NCBI RefSeq assembly: GCF_002090175.1
Contig: NZ_BBRN01000003.1
Location: 558,001 to 622,000 of the forward strand
Direction: 5' to 3'
Origin: Demequina sp. NBRC 110057
Lineage (GTDB): Bacteria > Actinomycetota > Actinomycetes > Actinomycetales > Demequinaceae
Length of the DNA stretch: 64,000 bases
This document shows positions 8,509 to 16,800 of this stretch, one piece after another (the stretch's first letter is position 1; every line of letters starts with the position of its first letter). The translations under genes and the position numbers were made by a program. The notes beneath the pieces were generated by a model. It had not been told where the DNA came from, searched no databases, and saw only the letters and a list, made by a program, of their open reading frames with translations.

Positions 8509-9596
8509 GCGATCACTCCCGCGTTGCGCAGCTCGACCGTGAGGTCGTGCGGGCGAGACGCGATGGACAGCGCGTCGTCGAGCGTCACGGTTCCGTCCTC
8601 CACGAGGCGGAACAGGTGCTGGTCGAACGTCTGCATCTTGTAGTACTCGCCCTCGGCGATGAGGTCCATGATGGGCGGCTGGCTCGCGGGGTCGATGATG
8701 GCCTCGGCGATGCGCCCGTGGTTGACCATCACCTCGACAGCGGGGGCGCGGCCGGAGCCGTCTGCCTTGCGGATGAGGCGCTGGGAAACGATGCCGCGCA
8801 GGGTCTCCGCCACCGCGGTGCGCACCTGCCCCTGCTCGTGCGGGGTGAAGAAGTCGACGATGCGGTTGATGGTGTCCTGAGCGTCGACGGTGTGGAGCGT
8901 CGCGAGCACCAGGTGTCCGGTCTCGGCGGCAGACAGGGCGGCGCGCACGGTCTCGATGTCACGCATCTCGCCGATGAGGATGACGTCGGGGTCCTGACGC
9001 ATGGCGCCGCGCAGCGCCGACGTGAAGTCGAGGGTGTCCGAGCGCACCTCGCGCTGCGAGATGATCGCCTTCTTGTCCTTGTGCAGCACCTCGATCGGGT
9101 CCTCGATGGTGATGATGTTGACCTCGCGCAGCGTGTTGACGAGGTCGATCATGGACGCGAGGGTGGTGGTCTTTCCCGAGCCCGTGGGGCCGGTCACAAG
9201 GACAAGTCCGCGCGGCTCGAGCGCGAGGTCGGCGATGACCTGCGGCAGCCCCAGCTCCTCCCACGGCGTCGCGCCCACCGCGACGCGACGGAACACCAGG
9301 CAGTCGGTGCCGCGCGCCACATACGTGTTGACACGGAAGCGGCCCACGCCCGACAGCGAGAAGGCGAAGTCGGCCTCGTGGGTGTCGCGGAACTGCGCGA
9401 CGAGGTCCTCGGGAAGCACCTGCGCGACCATGTTGCGGGTGTCCGCGGGCGTGAGCGGCGGGACCTGGAGCTTGCGCAGGCGCCCGTCGACGCGGATGCG
9501 GGGCGCGGAGCCCACCTTGCAGTGGAGGTCCGATCCGCCGGTCGAGGCAAGGGCGTGCAGGAACGGGATCACGGATACGGGCTGCTGGTCGCTCAC
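8505..9596 (-). CDS. pilT: type IV pilus twitching-motility ATPase PilT-like
   Basis: A 363-residue GspE/PilT secretion ATPase. Walker A is GPTGSGKT at 136-143, the Asp box is IITIEDPIE at 161-169, Walker B is DVILIGEMRD at 204-213, and the His box is HLVLATLHT at 228-236. Length and the early SDLHCKVGSAPRIRVDG segment are typical of PilT rather than PilB. PilT depolymerises type IV pili and powers retraction and DNA uptake in known systems. GTG at 9596 is chosen over a much longer upstream frame because GGAGAA lies six bases before it. No pilin, PilB, PilC or PilM-Q gene is nearby. Confidence 0.9.
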   Translation of the reverse strand: MSDQQPVSVIPFLHALASTGGSDLHCKVGSAPRIRVDGRLRKLQVPPLTPADTRNMVAQVLPEDLVAQFRDTHEADFAFSLSGVGRFRVNTYVARGTDCLVFRRVAVGATPWEELGLPQVIADLALEPRGLVLVTGPTGSGKTTTLASMIDLVNTLREVNIITIEDPIEVLHKDKKAIISQREVRSDTLDFTSALRGAMRQDPDVILIGEMRDIETVRAALSAAETGHLVLATLHTVDAQDTINRIVDFFTPHEQGQVRTAVAETLRGIVSQRLIRKADGSGRAPAVEVMVNHGRIAEAIIDPASQPPIMDLIAEGEYYKMQTFDQHLFRLVEDGTVTLDDALSIASRPHDLTVELRNAGVIA

Positions 9597-9634
9597 GGCT
9601 TCTCCATCGGCATCACACGGCACTTTCTTGAGCG

Positions 9635-9662
9635 AGCGTAAACCCGCCGGTGCCCACGTGAA
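9635..9662 (-). promoter_or_regulatory. candidate promoter of pilT
   Basis: On the minus strand TTCACG (9662-9657) and TACGCT (9640-9635) are separated by 16 bases, giving a start near 9628 and a leader of about 30 nt before the GTG. The match to the housekeeping consensus is moderate. Confidence 0.45.
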
Positions 9663-9721
9663 CACGAGTGTGGGATGATGGGGGGTCGAATCGTCAGCCC
9701 GTGTGAGAAAGGGGGAACCCG

Positions 9722-9796
9722 ATGAGCAAGCGAGGCCGCAAGCGCAAGGCGCGCGCCAAGGGCGGAGCCAACCACGGCAAGCGTCCCAACGCCTAA
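9722..9796 (+). CDS. mini ribosomal protein bL37 (AURKAIP1/COX24 domain)
   Basis: A 24-codon gene encoding an extremely basic peptide that begins MSKRGRKRKARAKGG and ends HGKRPNA. It matches the actinobacterial 50S protein bL37 (annotated as AURKAIP1/COX24 domain-containing), which is almost invariant across the phylum. A purine-rich GAAAGGGGG lies just upstream of the ATG as ribosome-binding site. It is followed after about 23 bases by a strong terminator, so it is a monocistronic unit. Confidence 0.93.
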   Translation: MSKRGRKRKARAKGGANHGKRPNA

Positions 9797-9819
9797 GTCC
9801 TGGTAGCGCGCACGCACGA

Positions 9820-9845
9820 GCCCGCATCGGTCATCCGATGCGGGC
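9820..9845 (+). terminator. intrinsic terminator after bL37
   Basis: A perfect 11-bp stem (GCCCGCATCGG / CCGATGCGGGC) with a TCAT loop, followed by TTCGT. Each arm contains the heptamer GCATCGG/CCGATGC that recurs across the window. Confidence 0.8.
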
Positions 9846-9875
9846 TTCGTCGTGTTGAGGCGGCGATGTGGCCGC

Positions 9876-9893
9876 CCGATGCGGCCGCATCGG
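9876..9893. terminator. palindromic hairpin downstream of rsrA
   Basis: An 18-bp perfect palindrome, CCGATGCGGCCGCATCGG, eight bases beyond the rsrA stop codon. It can fold as a 7-bp stem with a GGCC loop and probably helps end the leftward sigR-rsrA transcript. It is the second hairpin within 75 bp built from the CCGATGC heptamer. Confidence 0.5.
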
Positions 9894-9901
9894 CCCTGAT
9901 G

Positions 9902-10138
9902 TTAGGCGCTGGCTGAGCGAATGGACTCGAGGATGCGCGCGCGCATCTCCTCGGGTGCCTTCTGACCGCCCGCGCGGGACGTCAGATTCTTGATGCGCTC
10001 CTTGATTTGGTGCTCCGCCTCGCACGGCGGGCACGTCTTCAAGTGCGCGCCGATGCGCTGCAGCTCGTCCTGGGGAAGCTCGTCGTCGATGTACTCGAAG
10101 AGACGATCCAGCGCCTCTTCACACTCCCTACCCGGCAT
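9902..10138 (-). CDS. rsrA: RsrA-type zinc anti-sigma factor (ZAS)
   Basis: A 78-residue protein with the zinc anti-sigma signature: Cys in GRECEEALDRL near the N-terminus, then HLKTCPPC (HxxxCxxC) in the middle. In actinobacteria such proteins bind the thiol-stress sigma factor SigR/SigH and release it when the cysteines are oxidised to a disulfide. ATG at 10138 is preferred over GTG at 10141 because GGGAGGT lies five bases upstream; it overlaps the sigR stop by one base (TGATG). Partner assignment rests on the motif and on coupling to sigR. Confidence 0.93.
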   Translation of the reverse strand: MPGRECEEALDRLFEYIDDELPQDELQRIGAHLKTCPPCEAEHQIKERIKNLTSRAGGQKAPEEMRARILESIRSASA

Positions 10139-10740
10139 CACGCACCTCCCTTGCTGTCCTTCTGGGCGGCCGGTCGCTTGTCGGTGAACCCGCGCTCGGC
10201 CGCATATTCCTTGAGATTCTCGCGCAGCAGCTTCCTGCCGCGGTGAAGTCGCGACATCACGGTACCCACCGGGGTGTCCATGATCTCCGCGATCTCCTTG
10301 TAGGCGAAGCCCTCGACGTCCGAGAGATAGACCGCCATGCGGAAGTCCTCGCTCAGCGCATCGAGCGCCTGCTTGATGTCGTCATCGCCGATGATGTCGA
10401 GGGCCTGCTGCTCGGCGGACACGAGCCCGCTGCTGGTGTGCTCGGCAGCTGCCGCGAGCTGCCAGTCCTCGATGTTCTCCGCGTCGGAGCGCTTGGGCTC
10501 ACGCTGCTTCTTGCGATACGTGTTGATGAAGGCGTTGGTCTGGATGCGGTACAGCCACGCCTTGAGGTTGGTCCCCGGGGTGAACTTGTCCTGCGCCGCA
10601 AACGCCTTGGCGTATGTCTCCTGGACCAGGTCCTCGGCATCGGCACCGTTGCGCGTCATGCGCAGGGCCGCCGCGTAGAGCTGGTCCATGTACGACAGCG
10701 CCTCGGTCTCGAAATCGAAGTCCTGCACGGTGTCGCTCAT
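10138..10740 (-). CDS. sigR: ECF sigma factor of the SigR/SigH thiol-oxidative stress type
   Basis: A 200-residue ECF sigma factor. Region 2 reads [22 protein letters not shown] and [21 protein letters not shown]; region 4 reads [20 protein letters not shown] and [20 protein letters not shown]. This matches SigR of Streptomyces and SigH of mycobacteria, and the neighbouring RsrA supports it. The start given here is the short form (MSDTVQD), for which no strong ribosome-binding site is visible. An in-frame ATG at 10812 would add 24 residues and coincides with the predicted start of a sigma-R-type promoter. A TAGCGT box at 10759-10754 could serve the short form. Confidence 0.94.
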   Translation of the reverse strand: MSDTVQDFDFETEALSYMDQLYAAALRMTRNGADAEDLVQETYAKAFAAQDKFTPGTNLKAWLYRIQTNAFINTYRKKQREPKRSDAENIEDWQLAAAAEHTSSGLVSAEQQALDIIGDDDIKQALDALSEDFRMAVYLSDVEGFAYKEIAEIMDTPVGTVMSRLHRGRKLLRENLKEYAAERGFTDKRPAAQKDSKGGA

Positions 10741-10818
10741 GATGCGCGAGCCTACGCTAGACGCAGGTCCGCCGTGGGCGGCGCTCCGCTCCGGTGTCAT
10801 CGTCGCTGTCATGGCGAT

Positions 10819-10848
10819 GCCAACGCGGCCTCGGGGGGAACCATTCCC
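10819..10848 (-). promoter_or_regulatory. sigma-R-type autoregulatory promoter of sigR
   Basis: On the minus strand GGGAAT (10848-10843) is followed after exactly 18 bases by GTT (10824-10822), the known consensus for SigR/SigH promoters. Counting from the -10 places the start at 10812, the A of an in-frame ATG, predicting a leaderless transcript for an N-terminally extended SigR. Confidence 0.75.
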
Positions 10849-10905
10849 GCGATCGGTGACGACGCCCGATGCGCCCGCCCCCTCCCGTACGTCGGGGCAG
10901 GTTGG

Positions 10906-10911
10906 TAGCGT
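10906..10911 (+). promoter_or_regulatory. leaderless -10 box of the DoxX-like gene
   Basis: TAGCGT followed by six bases and then the ATG at 10918, the spacing expected when transcription starts at the start codon. No ribosome-binding site is present. Confidence 0.5.
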
Positions 10912-10917
10912 AGGGGC

Positions 10918-11421
10918 ATGTTGCGTCATCTCGCCCGACCGCTGCTGGCCACCTGGTTCGTGTACGGAGGAGTGCAGTCCGTCCTCGAGCCCGAGAAGCG
11001 TGCCGAGCGCGCCGCCCCCGTGGTGGAGCCGCTGCTCGAGCAGGCGGGGGTGGAGGACGTCAAGACCACCGACCTCGTCAAGGTGCACGGCGCCGCCACG
11101 ATCGCCGCCGCCTCGGTGCTCGCGCTGTCGCGGACGCCGCGCACCGCGGGTCTCGTGCTTGCGGGCCTCACCGCGGCGACCGTCGCCGTGGGCCGCCCCT
11201 TCTGGCTCGAGACGGACGAGGTCAAGAAGGAGCAGCAGATGGAGCTGTTCCTGAAGAACGTCTCCCTCCTGGGCGGCACGCTGCTCGCCGCCACCGCCGG
11301 GCACAATCCCAAGCGCAAGGAGAAGGCCAAGGCCAAGAAGGCCAAGGCGAAGGCGAAGAAGGCCCAGGTCGAGGCCAAGAAGACCCGCAAGGGCGCCGAG
11401 TTGACCGCCAAGACGAAGTGA
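10918..11421 (+). CDS. DoxX-family membrane protein with Lys/Ala-rich tail
   Basis: A 167-residue protein. Residues 1-125 look like a DoxX-type four-helix membrane domain ([21 protein letters not shown] start, [21 protein letters not shown] in the middle). Residues 130-167 are a highly basic tail of repeated [10 protein letters not shown] units with no hydrophobicity, probably cytosolic. DoxX proteins are linked to thiol-redox stress at the membrane in mycobacteria, which would fit the neighbouring sigR, but that link is inferred. Its stop overlaps the GTG of aroA (GTGA), so aroA depends at least partly on translation of this gene. Confidence 0.75.
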   Translation: MLRHLARPLLATWFVYGGVQSVLEPEKRAERAAPVVEPLLEQAGVEDVKTTDLVKVHGAATIAAASVLALSRTPRTAGLVLAGLTAATVAVGRPFWLETDEVKKEQQMELFLKNVSLLGGTLLAATAGHNPKRKEKAKAKKAKAKAKKAQVEAKKTRKGAELTAKTK

Positions 11422-12746
11422 CGGCCGCGGACCTGCCCCGCGGCACCGGCCCGGGCCAGGTCTGGCCCGCCCCTGCCGCGCGCGGACCCCTGAATGCCAC
11501 CGTCGAGGTGCCGGGGTCCAAGTCGCTTACCAACCGTTTCCTGGTGCTCGCCGCGATGGCCGATGCCCCGGTCACCATCCGGGGCGGCCTGGTGTCGCGC
11601 GACTCGGAGCTGATGATCGCCGCGCTGACCGCGCTGGGTCAGGACGTCGACGCGTCGGGCGACGCGTGGACCGTCACCCCCGGACCCGTGCGCGGCAACG
11701 CCTCCGTGTTCTGCGGCCTCGCCGGCACCGTCATGCGCTTCGTGCCACCGATGGTGCTGCTCGCCGACGGCCCCGTCGCGTTCGACGGCGACCCCGAGGC
11801 GCGCGTGCGCCCGATGGGTCCGCTGCTCGACGCGCTGCGGGCGCTCGGCGCCACCGTGGAGGACGAGGGGCGCGGCACGCTGCCGTTCACCGTCACTCCC
11901 CCGGCGGCGATTCCCGCCGAGGTGGACGTCGACTCGTCCGCCTCCTCGCAGTTCGTCACCGGACTGCTGCTGGTCGCGGCGCGGCTGCCGCAGGGGCTCA
12001 CCGTGCGTCACACCGGCGCCACGCTGCCGAGCCTTCCGCACATCGACATGACCTGCGAGACGCTGCGCGCCGCCGGCGTGCGCGTGGACCAGCCCGACGA
12101 GCGCACCTGGATCGTCCACCCCGGCGCCCTGGAGCTTGGCGCCGTGCGGGTCGAGCCGGACCTGTCCAACGCGGGGCCCTTCATCGCCGCACCCCTCGTG
12201 GCCGGCGGGACGGTGCGCATCCCCGGATGGCCCTCGCAGACCACCCAGCCGGGAGCGCTGTTCCCGCAGATCCTGGAGCGCATGGGCGCCACCTGCACCC
12301 TCGACGGCGACGTGCTGTCCGTCAGCGCGCCAGGCCTCGGCGCCGGGGGCGCGGCGGGGATCGCTGGCATCGACGCCGACCTGTCCCCCGCCGGCGAGAT
12401 CACGCCGACCATCGCTGCGCTGTGCGCGCTGGCCTCCTCGCGGTCGGTCCTGAGCGGCATCGGCCACCTGCGGGGCCACGAGACGGACCGCCTCGCCGCC
12501 ATCGCTGCCGAGGTCGAGCGCATCGGCGGGCGCTGCGTCGCGGACGATGACTCGCTGACGTTCGACGGGCTGCCGGCCTCGGGCCTCGCCCCCGCCGCCA
12601 TGGAGAGCTACCACGACCACCGCATGGCGACGTTTGCCGCGATCATCGGGCTCGCCGTCGCGGGCACCGAGGTGGTCCACGTGGGCACCACCGCCAAGAC
12701 GATGCCCGACTTCCCGGCGATGTGGACGGAGATGCTCGGCGCGTGA
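11418..12746 (+). CDS. aroA: 3-phosphoshikimate 1-carboxyvinyltransferase (EPSP synthase)
   Basis: A 442-residue enzyme of the shikimate pathway that transfers enolpyruvate from PEP to shikimate 3-phosphate. Visible landmarks are GSKSLTNRF (residues 33-41, substrate-binding Lys/Ser), [11 protein letters not shown], the [14 protein letters not shown] segment, and [20 protein letters not shown] near 355, the position of the usual RxKESDR motif. The C-terminus, [17 protein letters not shown], is canonical. The GTG start overlaps the DoxX-like stop, and its own stop overlaps rsgA in the same way, making a tightly coupled three-gene unit. The aroA-rsgA pair next to sigR is a conserved actinobacterial arrangement. 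Confidence 0.96.
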   Translation: MTAADLPRGTGPGQVWPAPAARGPLNATVEVPGSKSLTNRFLVLAAMADAPVTIRGGLVSRDSELMIAALTALGQDVDASGDAWTVTPGPVRGNASVFCGLAGTVMRFVPPMVLLADGPVAFDGDPEARVRPMGPLLDALRALGATVEDEGRGTLPFTVTPPAAIPAEVDVDSSASSQFVTGLLLVAARLPQGLTVRHTGATLPSLPHIDMTCETLRAAGVRVDQPDERTWIVHPGALELGAVRVEPDLSNAGPFIAAPLVAGGTVRIPGWPSQTTQPGALFPQILERMGATCTLDGDVLSVSAPGLGAGGAAGIAGIDADLSPAGEITPTIAALCALASSRSVLSGIGHLRGHETDRLAAIAAEVERIGGRCVADDDSLTFDGLPASGLAPAAMESYHDHRMATFAAIIGLAVAGTEVVHVGTTAKTMPDFPAMWTEMLGA

Positions 12747-13765
12747 GCGACTGGAGCCGCTACGACGAATCCGACGCCAAGGTCAGGCCGGGCAAGGGCT
12801 CGCGGCCGCGTTCCAAGAAGCGGCCCGCACACGCCGACGCCGTCCCCGGCACGGTGGTGGGGGTCGACCGCGGACGCTTCTCGGTCGAGTTGGATGACGA
12901 CACGGCGCTGACCTGCGTCAAGGCACGCGAGCTCGGCAGGCGCGGGCTCGTCGTCGGCGACCGCGTGGGCGTCGTCGGCGATATCTCGGGGGCCGCGGGG
13001 ACCCTGGGCCGCATCGTCAAGCGCGAGCCGCGCGCGACCGAGCTGCGCCGCACGGCGGACGACACCGACCCCACCGAGCGCGTGATCGTCGCGAACGCGC
13101 ACCAGCTGGGCATCGTCACCGCGCTGGCGGACCCGGACCCCAACCCGCGCATGATCGACCGCTGCCTTGTCGCCGCGCTGGACGCCGGCATGGACGCACT
13201 GCTGGTGCTCACCAAGGGCGACCTCGCCTCGGGCGACGCGCTGCGCGCGGCGTACGAGCCGCTGGGGGTCACGGTGCTGGTCACGACCGTCACGCGCGAG
13301 GGCGACGACGAACGCCGGATCGCTGGCATCGAGGAGCTGCGCGAGCGGCTCACGGACCGCTCCACGGTGCTCGTGGGTTACTCGGGAGTGGGCAAGTCGA
13401 CGCTCGTCAACGCGCTCGTGCCCGATGCGGGACGCGCCACCGGGCACGTCAACGACGTCACCGGGCGCGGCAGGCACACGTCGACCTCGGCGGTGGCGCT
13501 CGACCTCCCCGACGGCGGGCGCATCATCGACACCCCCGGCGTGCGTACCTTCGGGCTCGCCCACGTGGAGCCCCAGCACTTCGTGGAGGCGTTCCCCGAC
13601 GTGGCCGAGGCTGCCGCGGAGCGGTGCCCGCGCGGCTGCCAGCACGAGTCGGCCGAGGCCGGCTGCGCGCTCGACGAATGGGCCGCCGGCGACGCCGACC
13701 GCGAGGCGAGGGTGGACTCGATCCGCCGCCTCCTCACGGCCCGCGCGGAGGCCGACGCCTACTAA
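12743..13765 (+). CDS. rsgA: ribosome small-subunit-dependent GTPase RsgA
   Basis: A 340-residue circularly permuted GTPase that checks late 30S maturation. After an N-terminal OB-like domain come the permuted G motifs: LTKGD (G4, 156-160), then GYSGVGKST (G1, 212-220), then DTPGVRTFG (G3, from 263), and a C-terminal zinc knuckle (ERCPRGCQHESAEAGC). The first 35 residues are a basic tail (RPGKGSRPRSKKRP) usual in actinobacterial copies. GTG at 12743 is used because it overlaps the aroA stop as GTGA; a longer in-frame start inside aroA has no support. A hairpin repeat begins six bases after the stop. Confidence 0.95.
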   Translation: MSDWSRYDESDAKVRPGKGSRPRSKKRPAHADAVPGTVVGVDRGRFSVELDDDTALTCVKARELGRRGLVVGDRVGVVGDISGAAGTLGRIVKREPRATELRRTADDTDPTERVIVANAHQLGIVTALADPDPNPRMIDRCLVAALDAGMDALLVLTKGDLASGDALRAAYEPLGVTVLVTTVTREGDDERRIAGIEELRERLTDRSTVLVGYSGVGKSTLVNALVPDAGRATGHVNDVTGRGRHTSTSAVALDLPDGGRIIDTPGVRTFGLAHVEPQHFVEAFPDVAEAAAERCPRGCQHESAEAGCALDEWAAGDADREARVDSIRRLLTARAEADAY

Positions 13766-13771
13766 CCCTTT

Positions 13772-13835
13772 CCGTCAAATGGATCCATTTGTCTCGTCTA
13801 AGGCGATAAAAGAACCAAGTGGATCCAACTGACGG
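13772..13835. repeat. 64-bp GGATCC hairpin repeat, copy A
   Basis: A 64-bp element with arms CCGTCAAATGGATCCATTTG (13772-13791) and CCAAGTGGATCCAACTGACGG (13815-13835, shown without its last base pairing) that are imperfect inverted repeats. The left arm contains the perfect 16-bp palindrome CAAATGGATCCATTTG (13776-13791). It fills the convergent gap between rsgA and the pectate lyase gene. Copy B at 17662-17725 has the same length and aligns without gaps, 47 of 64 positions identical in the same orientation. Confidence 0.8.
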
Positions 13836-13837
13836 GT

Positions 13838-16800
13838 TTACGCGCAGGCGGCCACCGCCGACCACGGGCCCCACGGGCTCGCGCCGGGCTCCTGGCCCCG
13901 CGTCCACCACTGGGCGTCGTACGTCACTCCGTCGATGCTGACGGCGTCCCCCGGGAGATACACGGTGTCCGCATCCCACGCGGCGGCGCACTCGCCCACC
14001 GCGGGAGCGGCATCGGCCGTCCCGACGGCGACCCACGGGCCCCACGGGCTCGCGCCCGGCTCCTGCGCCCTGGTCCACCAGCGCGCCTCGTACACCGTGC
14101 CCTCGTGCTGCACCGTATCGCCGGCGACGTAGATCGTCGACGGGTACCAGGCATCGGGACCGGGCTCCGCGCCGGCGACCTCGGGAAGGAGCTCGATGAC
14201 GGTGGGTGAGGGATTCGCGGTCAGGCGTGCGCCGGCATCGGCAGCCGCCTCGTCGGTGAGCTCGTACAGCCCGTGCATCTCAATCGACCCGTCGGCGGCG
14301 ATCTCGGGCGTCAGCGCGTCGGCGTCGTTGGACACGAACCAGTCCTCGGTCACCCCCGCGCCGTCGAAGTGGTTGCTGGGGTCGGTCAGCAGCGACGTGT
14401 CGTCCTGGATGAGGCCCAGCACGTCCGCCTGCGGGTTGGCCCAGGAGATGACGCCGCTCGCGCGGTAGTCCGTGACCTTGGCGTTGGTCTCGAGGCGGAT
14501 GCCGCGGTCGTTGGCGGCGGAGGTGACGTCCTCGAGCCGCACGTCGGGACCGGAGTTGGAGGTCACGCCGGTGCCGAGATTGCCGTAGCTGATGGCGTTG
14601 CGCAGCAGGTGGTCTCCGGGCATCGACTCGCCGCCGAGCTTGAAGCCGTTGCCCTCGCCGGTGCGGCTCGGGTCCTCGGTGAGCCAGCCGTTGTTGTAGG
14701 CGACCGACTCCTCGACCACCACGGTGCCGATGGGCCCGGTGGTGGACTTGGCGTAGAGGTCCCAGCCGTCGTCGATGTTGTGGTGAGCGATGTTGTAGCG
14801 GAACACGTTCCCCTCGCCCACGGTGAGCTTGGCGGCGAAGCCGTCAGCGTCGTTGCCGCCGGCGTCGGCGTTGTGGTGGGCGATCGAGGACACCACCAGG
14901 TTGTCCGAGGGCCACATCGACGGCGGCTCTGCCGACAACCCGGAGATCTGGATGCCGGTGTCGTGGTTGTGGTGGGACTCCACGCGCTCGACGATGTTGT
15001 GGTGGCCCTGCACGAGCATCGGCTTCGCCTTGTCCAGCGAGCCCGTGATCTCGAGGTTGTACACGTGCCACCAGTCGGCGCGCAGGTTGATGCCGCCGTC
15101 CGACGAGCCCGAAAGGTCGAGCACGGCGCGCTCACCGGGCTCGGACATCAGCACGATGGGGGCGGCCTCGGTGCCGTCGTGGCCACGGTCGGCGACGATC
15201 GCGCTCGTGGGCGTGTAGGTGCCGCCCTCCAGCACGATCTGCTGCCCGGCCTGTGCGAAGGCCACGGCCGTGTGGAGGTCGAGGGGCCGGGTGCGGGTGC
15301 CGTCGCCGTCGGCGGCGCCGTCGGGGGCGACCCACAGGGACTCGCCGGGCTCGCCGTAGGAGCGCACGGTCACCGTGACCTCCTCGTCGACGGGGTCCAT
15401 CGACGCGAGGTCCTCGAACTCGCCCAGTTGCGGCTGGTCGACGTCGGGGATGGCGCGGGCCGTGAAGCGGTTCTCGCCCGGCTCGAGTGCGACGGTGCCG
15501 AGCGCCCGCTCCCCGGGGACGAGGGCGAGTCCGTCGACCACCACGTCGCCGTCGGCATCGAGGATCTGGCCGGTGCCGTAGAAGTCGGCCACGAGCGGGA
15601 TGTCCAGCTCGCGCTCGGGGGTGGTCGACGTGACGTCGACCGTGAGCGACGTGGGCACCTGCTCGATGGGTCGCGGCTGGGCGGGCTCGTCATCGGAGGG
15701 GTCGATGGTGGTGAACTCCCAGTCGGTGACGGTGACGGCGATCTTGCGGGCCACGGCCATGCCGACGTAGAACGTGTCGCCGTCCTGCACCAGCAGCGCG
15801 TTGGGGTCGTACTCGATGACCTCGTGCACCTCGCCCCCGTCCGCGCTGCGGTCCCACACGGCGTGGAAGCCGGTGTTGGAGCGGCGCAGGGAGAGCGTGT
15901 AGGTGTCGCCCGTGGCGAACTTGGGGCCCGATGCCTCGGCCCGGTAGGCAGGGTCGAAGACCTCGGAGCCGCTCGCGTCGCGCGTGCCGGCGGTGTTGTC
16001 GTCGGTCGCGCCGGTGTAGCCGTTGACGAAGCGGGCGCCGGGCATGCCGTCGACGACGCTCGCGGTGCCCTCGCCGTAGCGGGTCACGAGGGCTCCGGCA
16101 GAGTTGAAGTAGCGGTCGGGCGAGGATCCGGCGACGAGGTCGTCGACGGCGATCACGCCGAACCCTGACTGGTTGTCCTTGGCCGCGGCGTCGTCGACGT
16201 GGAAGGTCGCGGTCAGGGTGAAGTTCTCGGTGGTCGGGTCGACGGCGGTGTAGAAGTACTGGAAGCCGTCCTCGGAGGAGGCGAGCTTGGTGGAGCTGGC
16301 GCGCGCATCGAACGTGATGGTGCCGTCGCCGTTGTCGGTGATCGAGCCGCCGGTGCCGGCGTTGGAGCCGATGTCCGCGCTGAGCCAGCGCTCGACCGCG
16401 GCGGCCACGTCGACCTGAGCCGCCGGCCCCGTCGCCGAGTCCTCGCCGCGGTGGGCGACGACGCGCGCCTGATAGGACGCGCCGGGGGTCAGGCCGGTGA
16501 GGTCGGCACTGGTGCCCGCCACGCCGGCGATGGCCTCGACGAAGCCGTCTCCCCCGTCGACCTCGACGGAGTAGGTTTCGGCCTCCTTCACGGCAGCCCA
16601 GTCGAGCGTCACGGTGGCGGCGCCGGCGGCGACCGCCGTGGTGAGGGAGCCGGTGACCTCGGGGCCCGCCAGGGGCAGGGAAAACGCGGGCGCGGCCACC
16701 GCATCGGACACGAGTGCGTCCGGCTCCCCCGCGCGGGTGAGAGCCACCTGCACCGTGTAAGAGCCCGAGGCCGGGGGCGTGAGGGCGAGGCTTGACGATG

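Noticed and set aside
9597-9827. N-terminal extension of pilT
   Set aside because: The extension runs across the bL37 gene and terminator region, has no similarity, and the GTG at 9596 has a good ribosome-binding site.
10813-11304. Longer N-terminal extension of sigR
   Set aside because: Sequence upstream of 10812 lies before the sigma-R-type promoter and overlaps the divergent DoxX-like gene.
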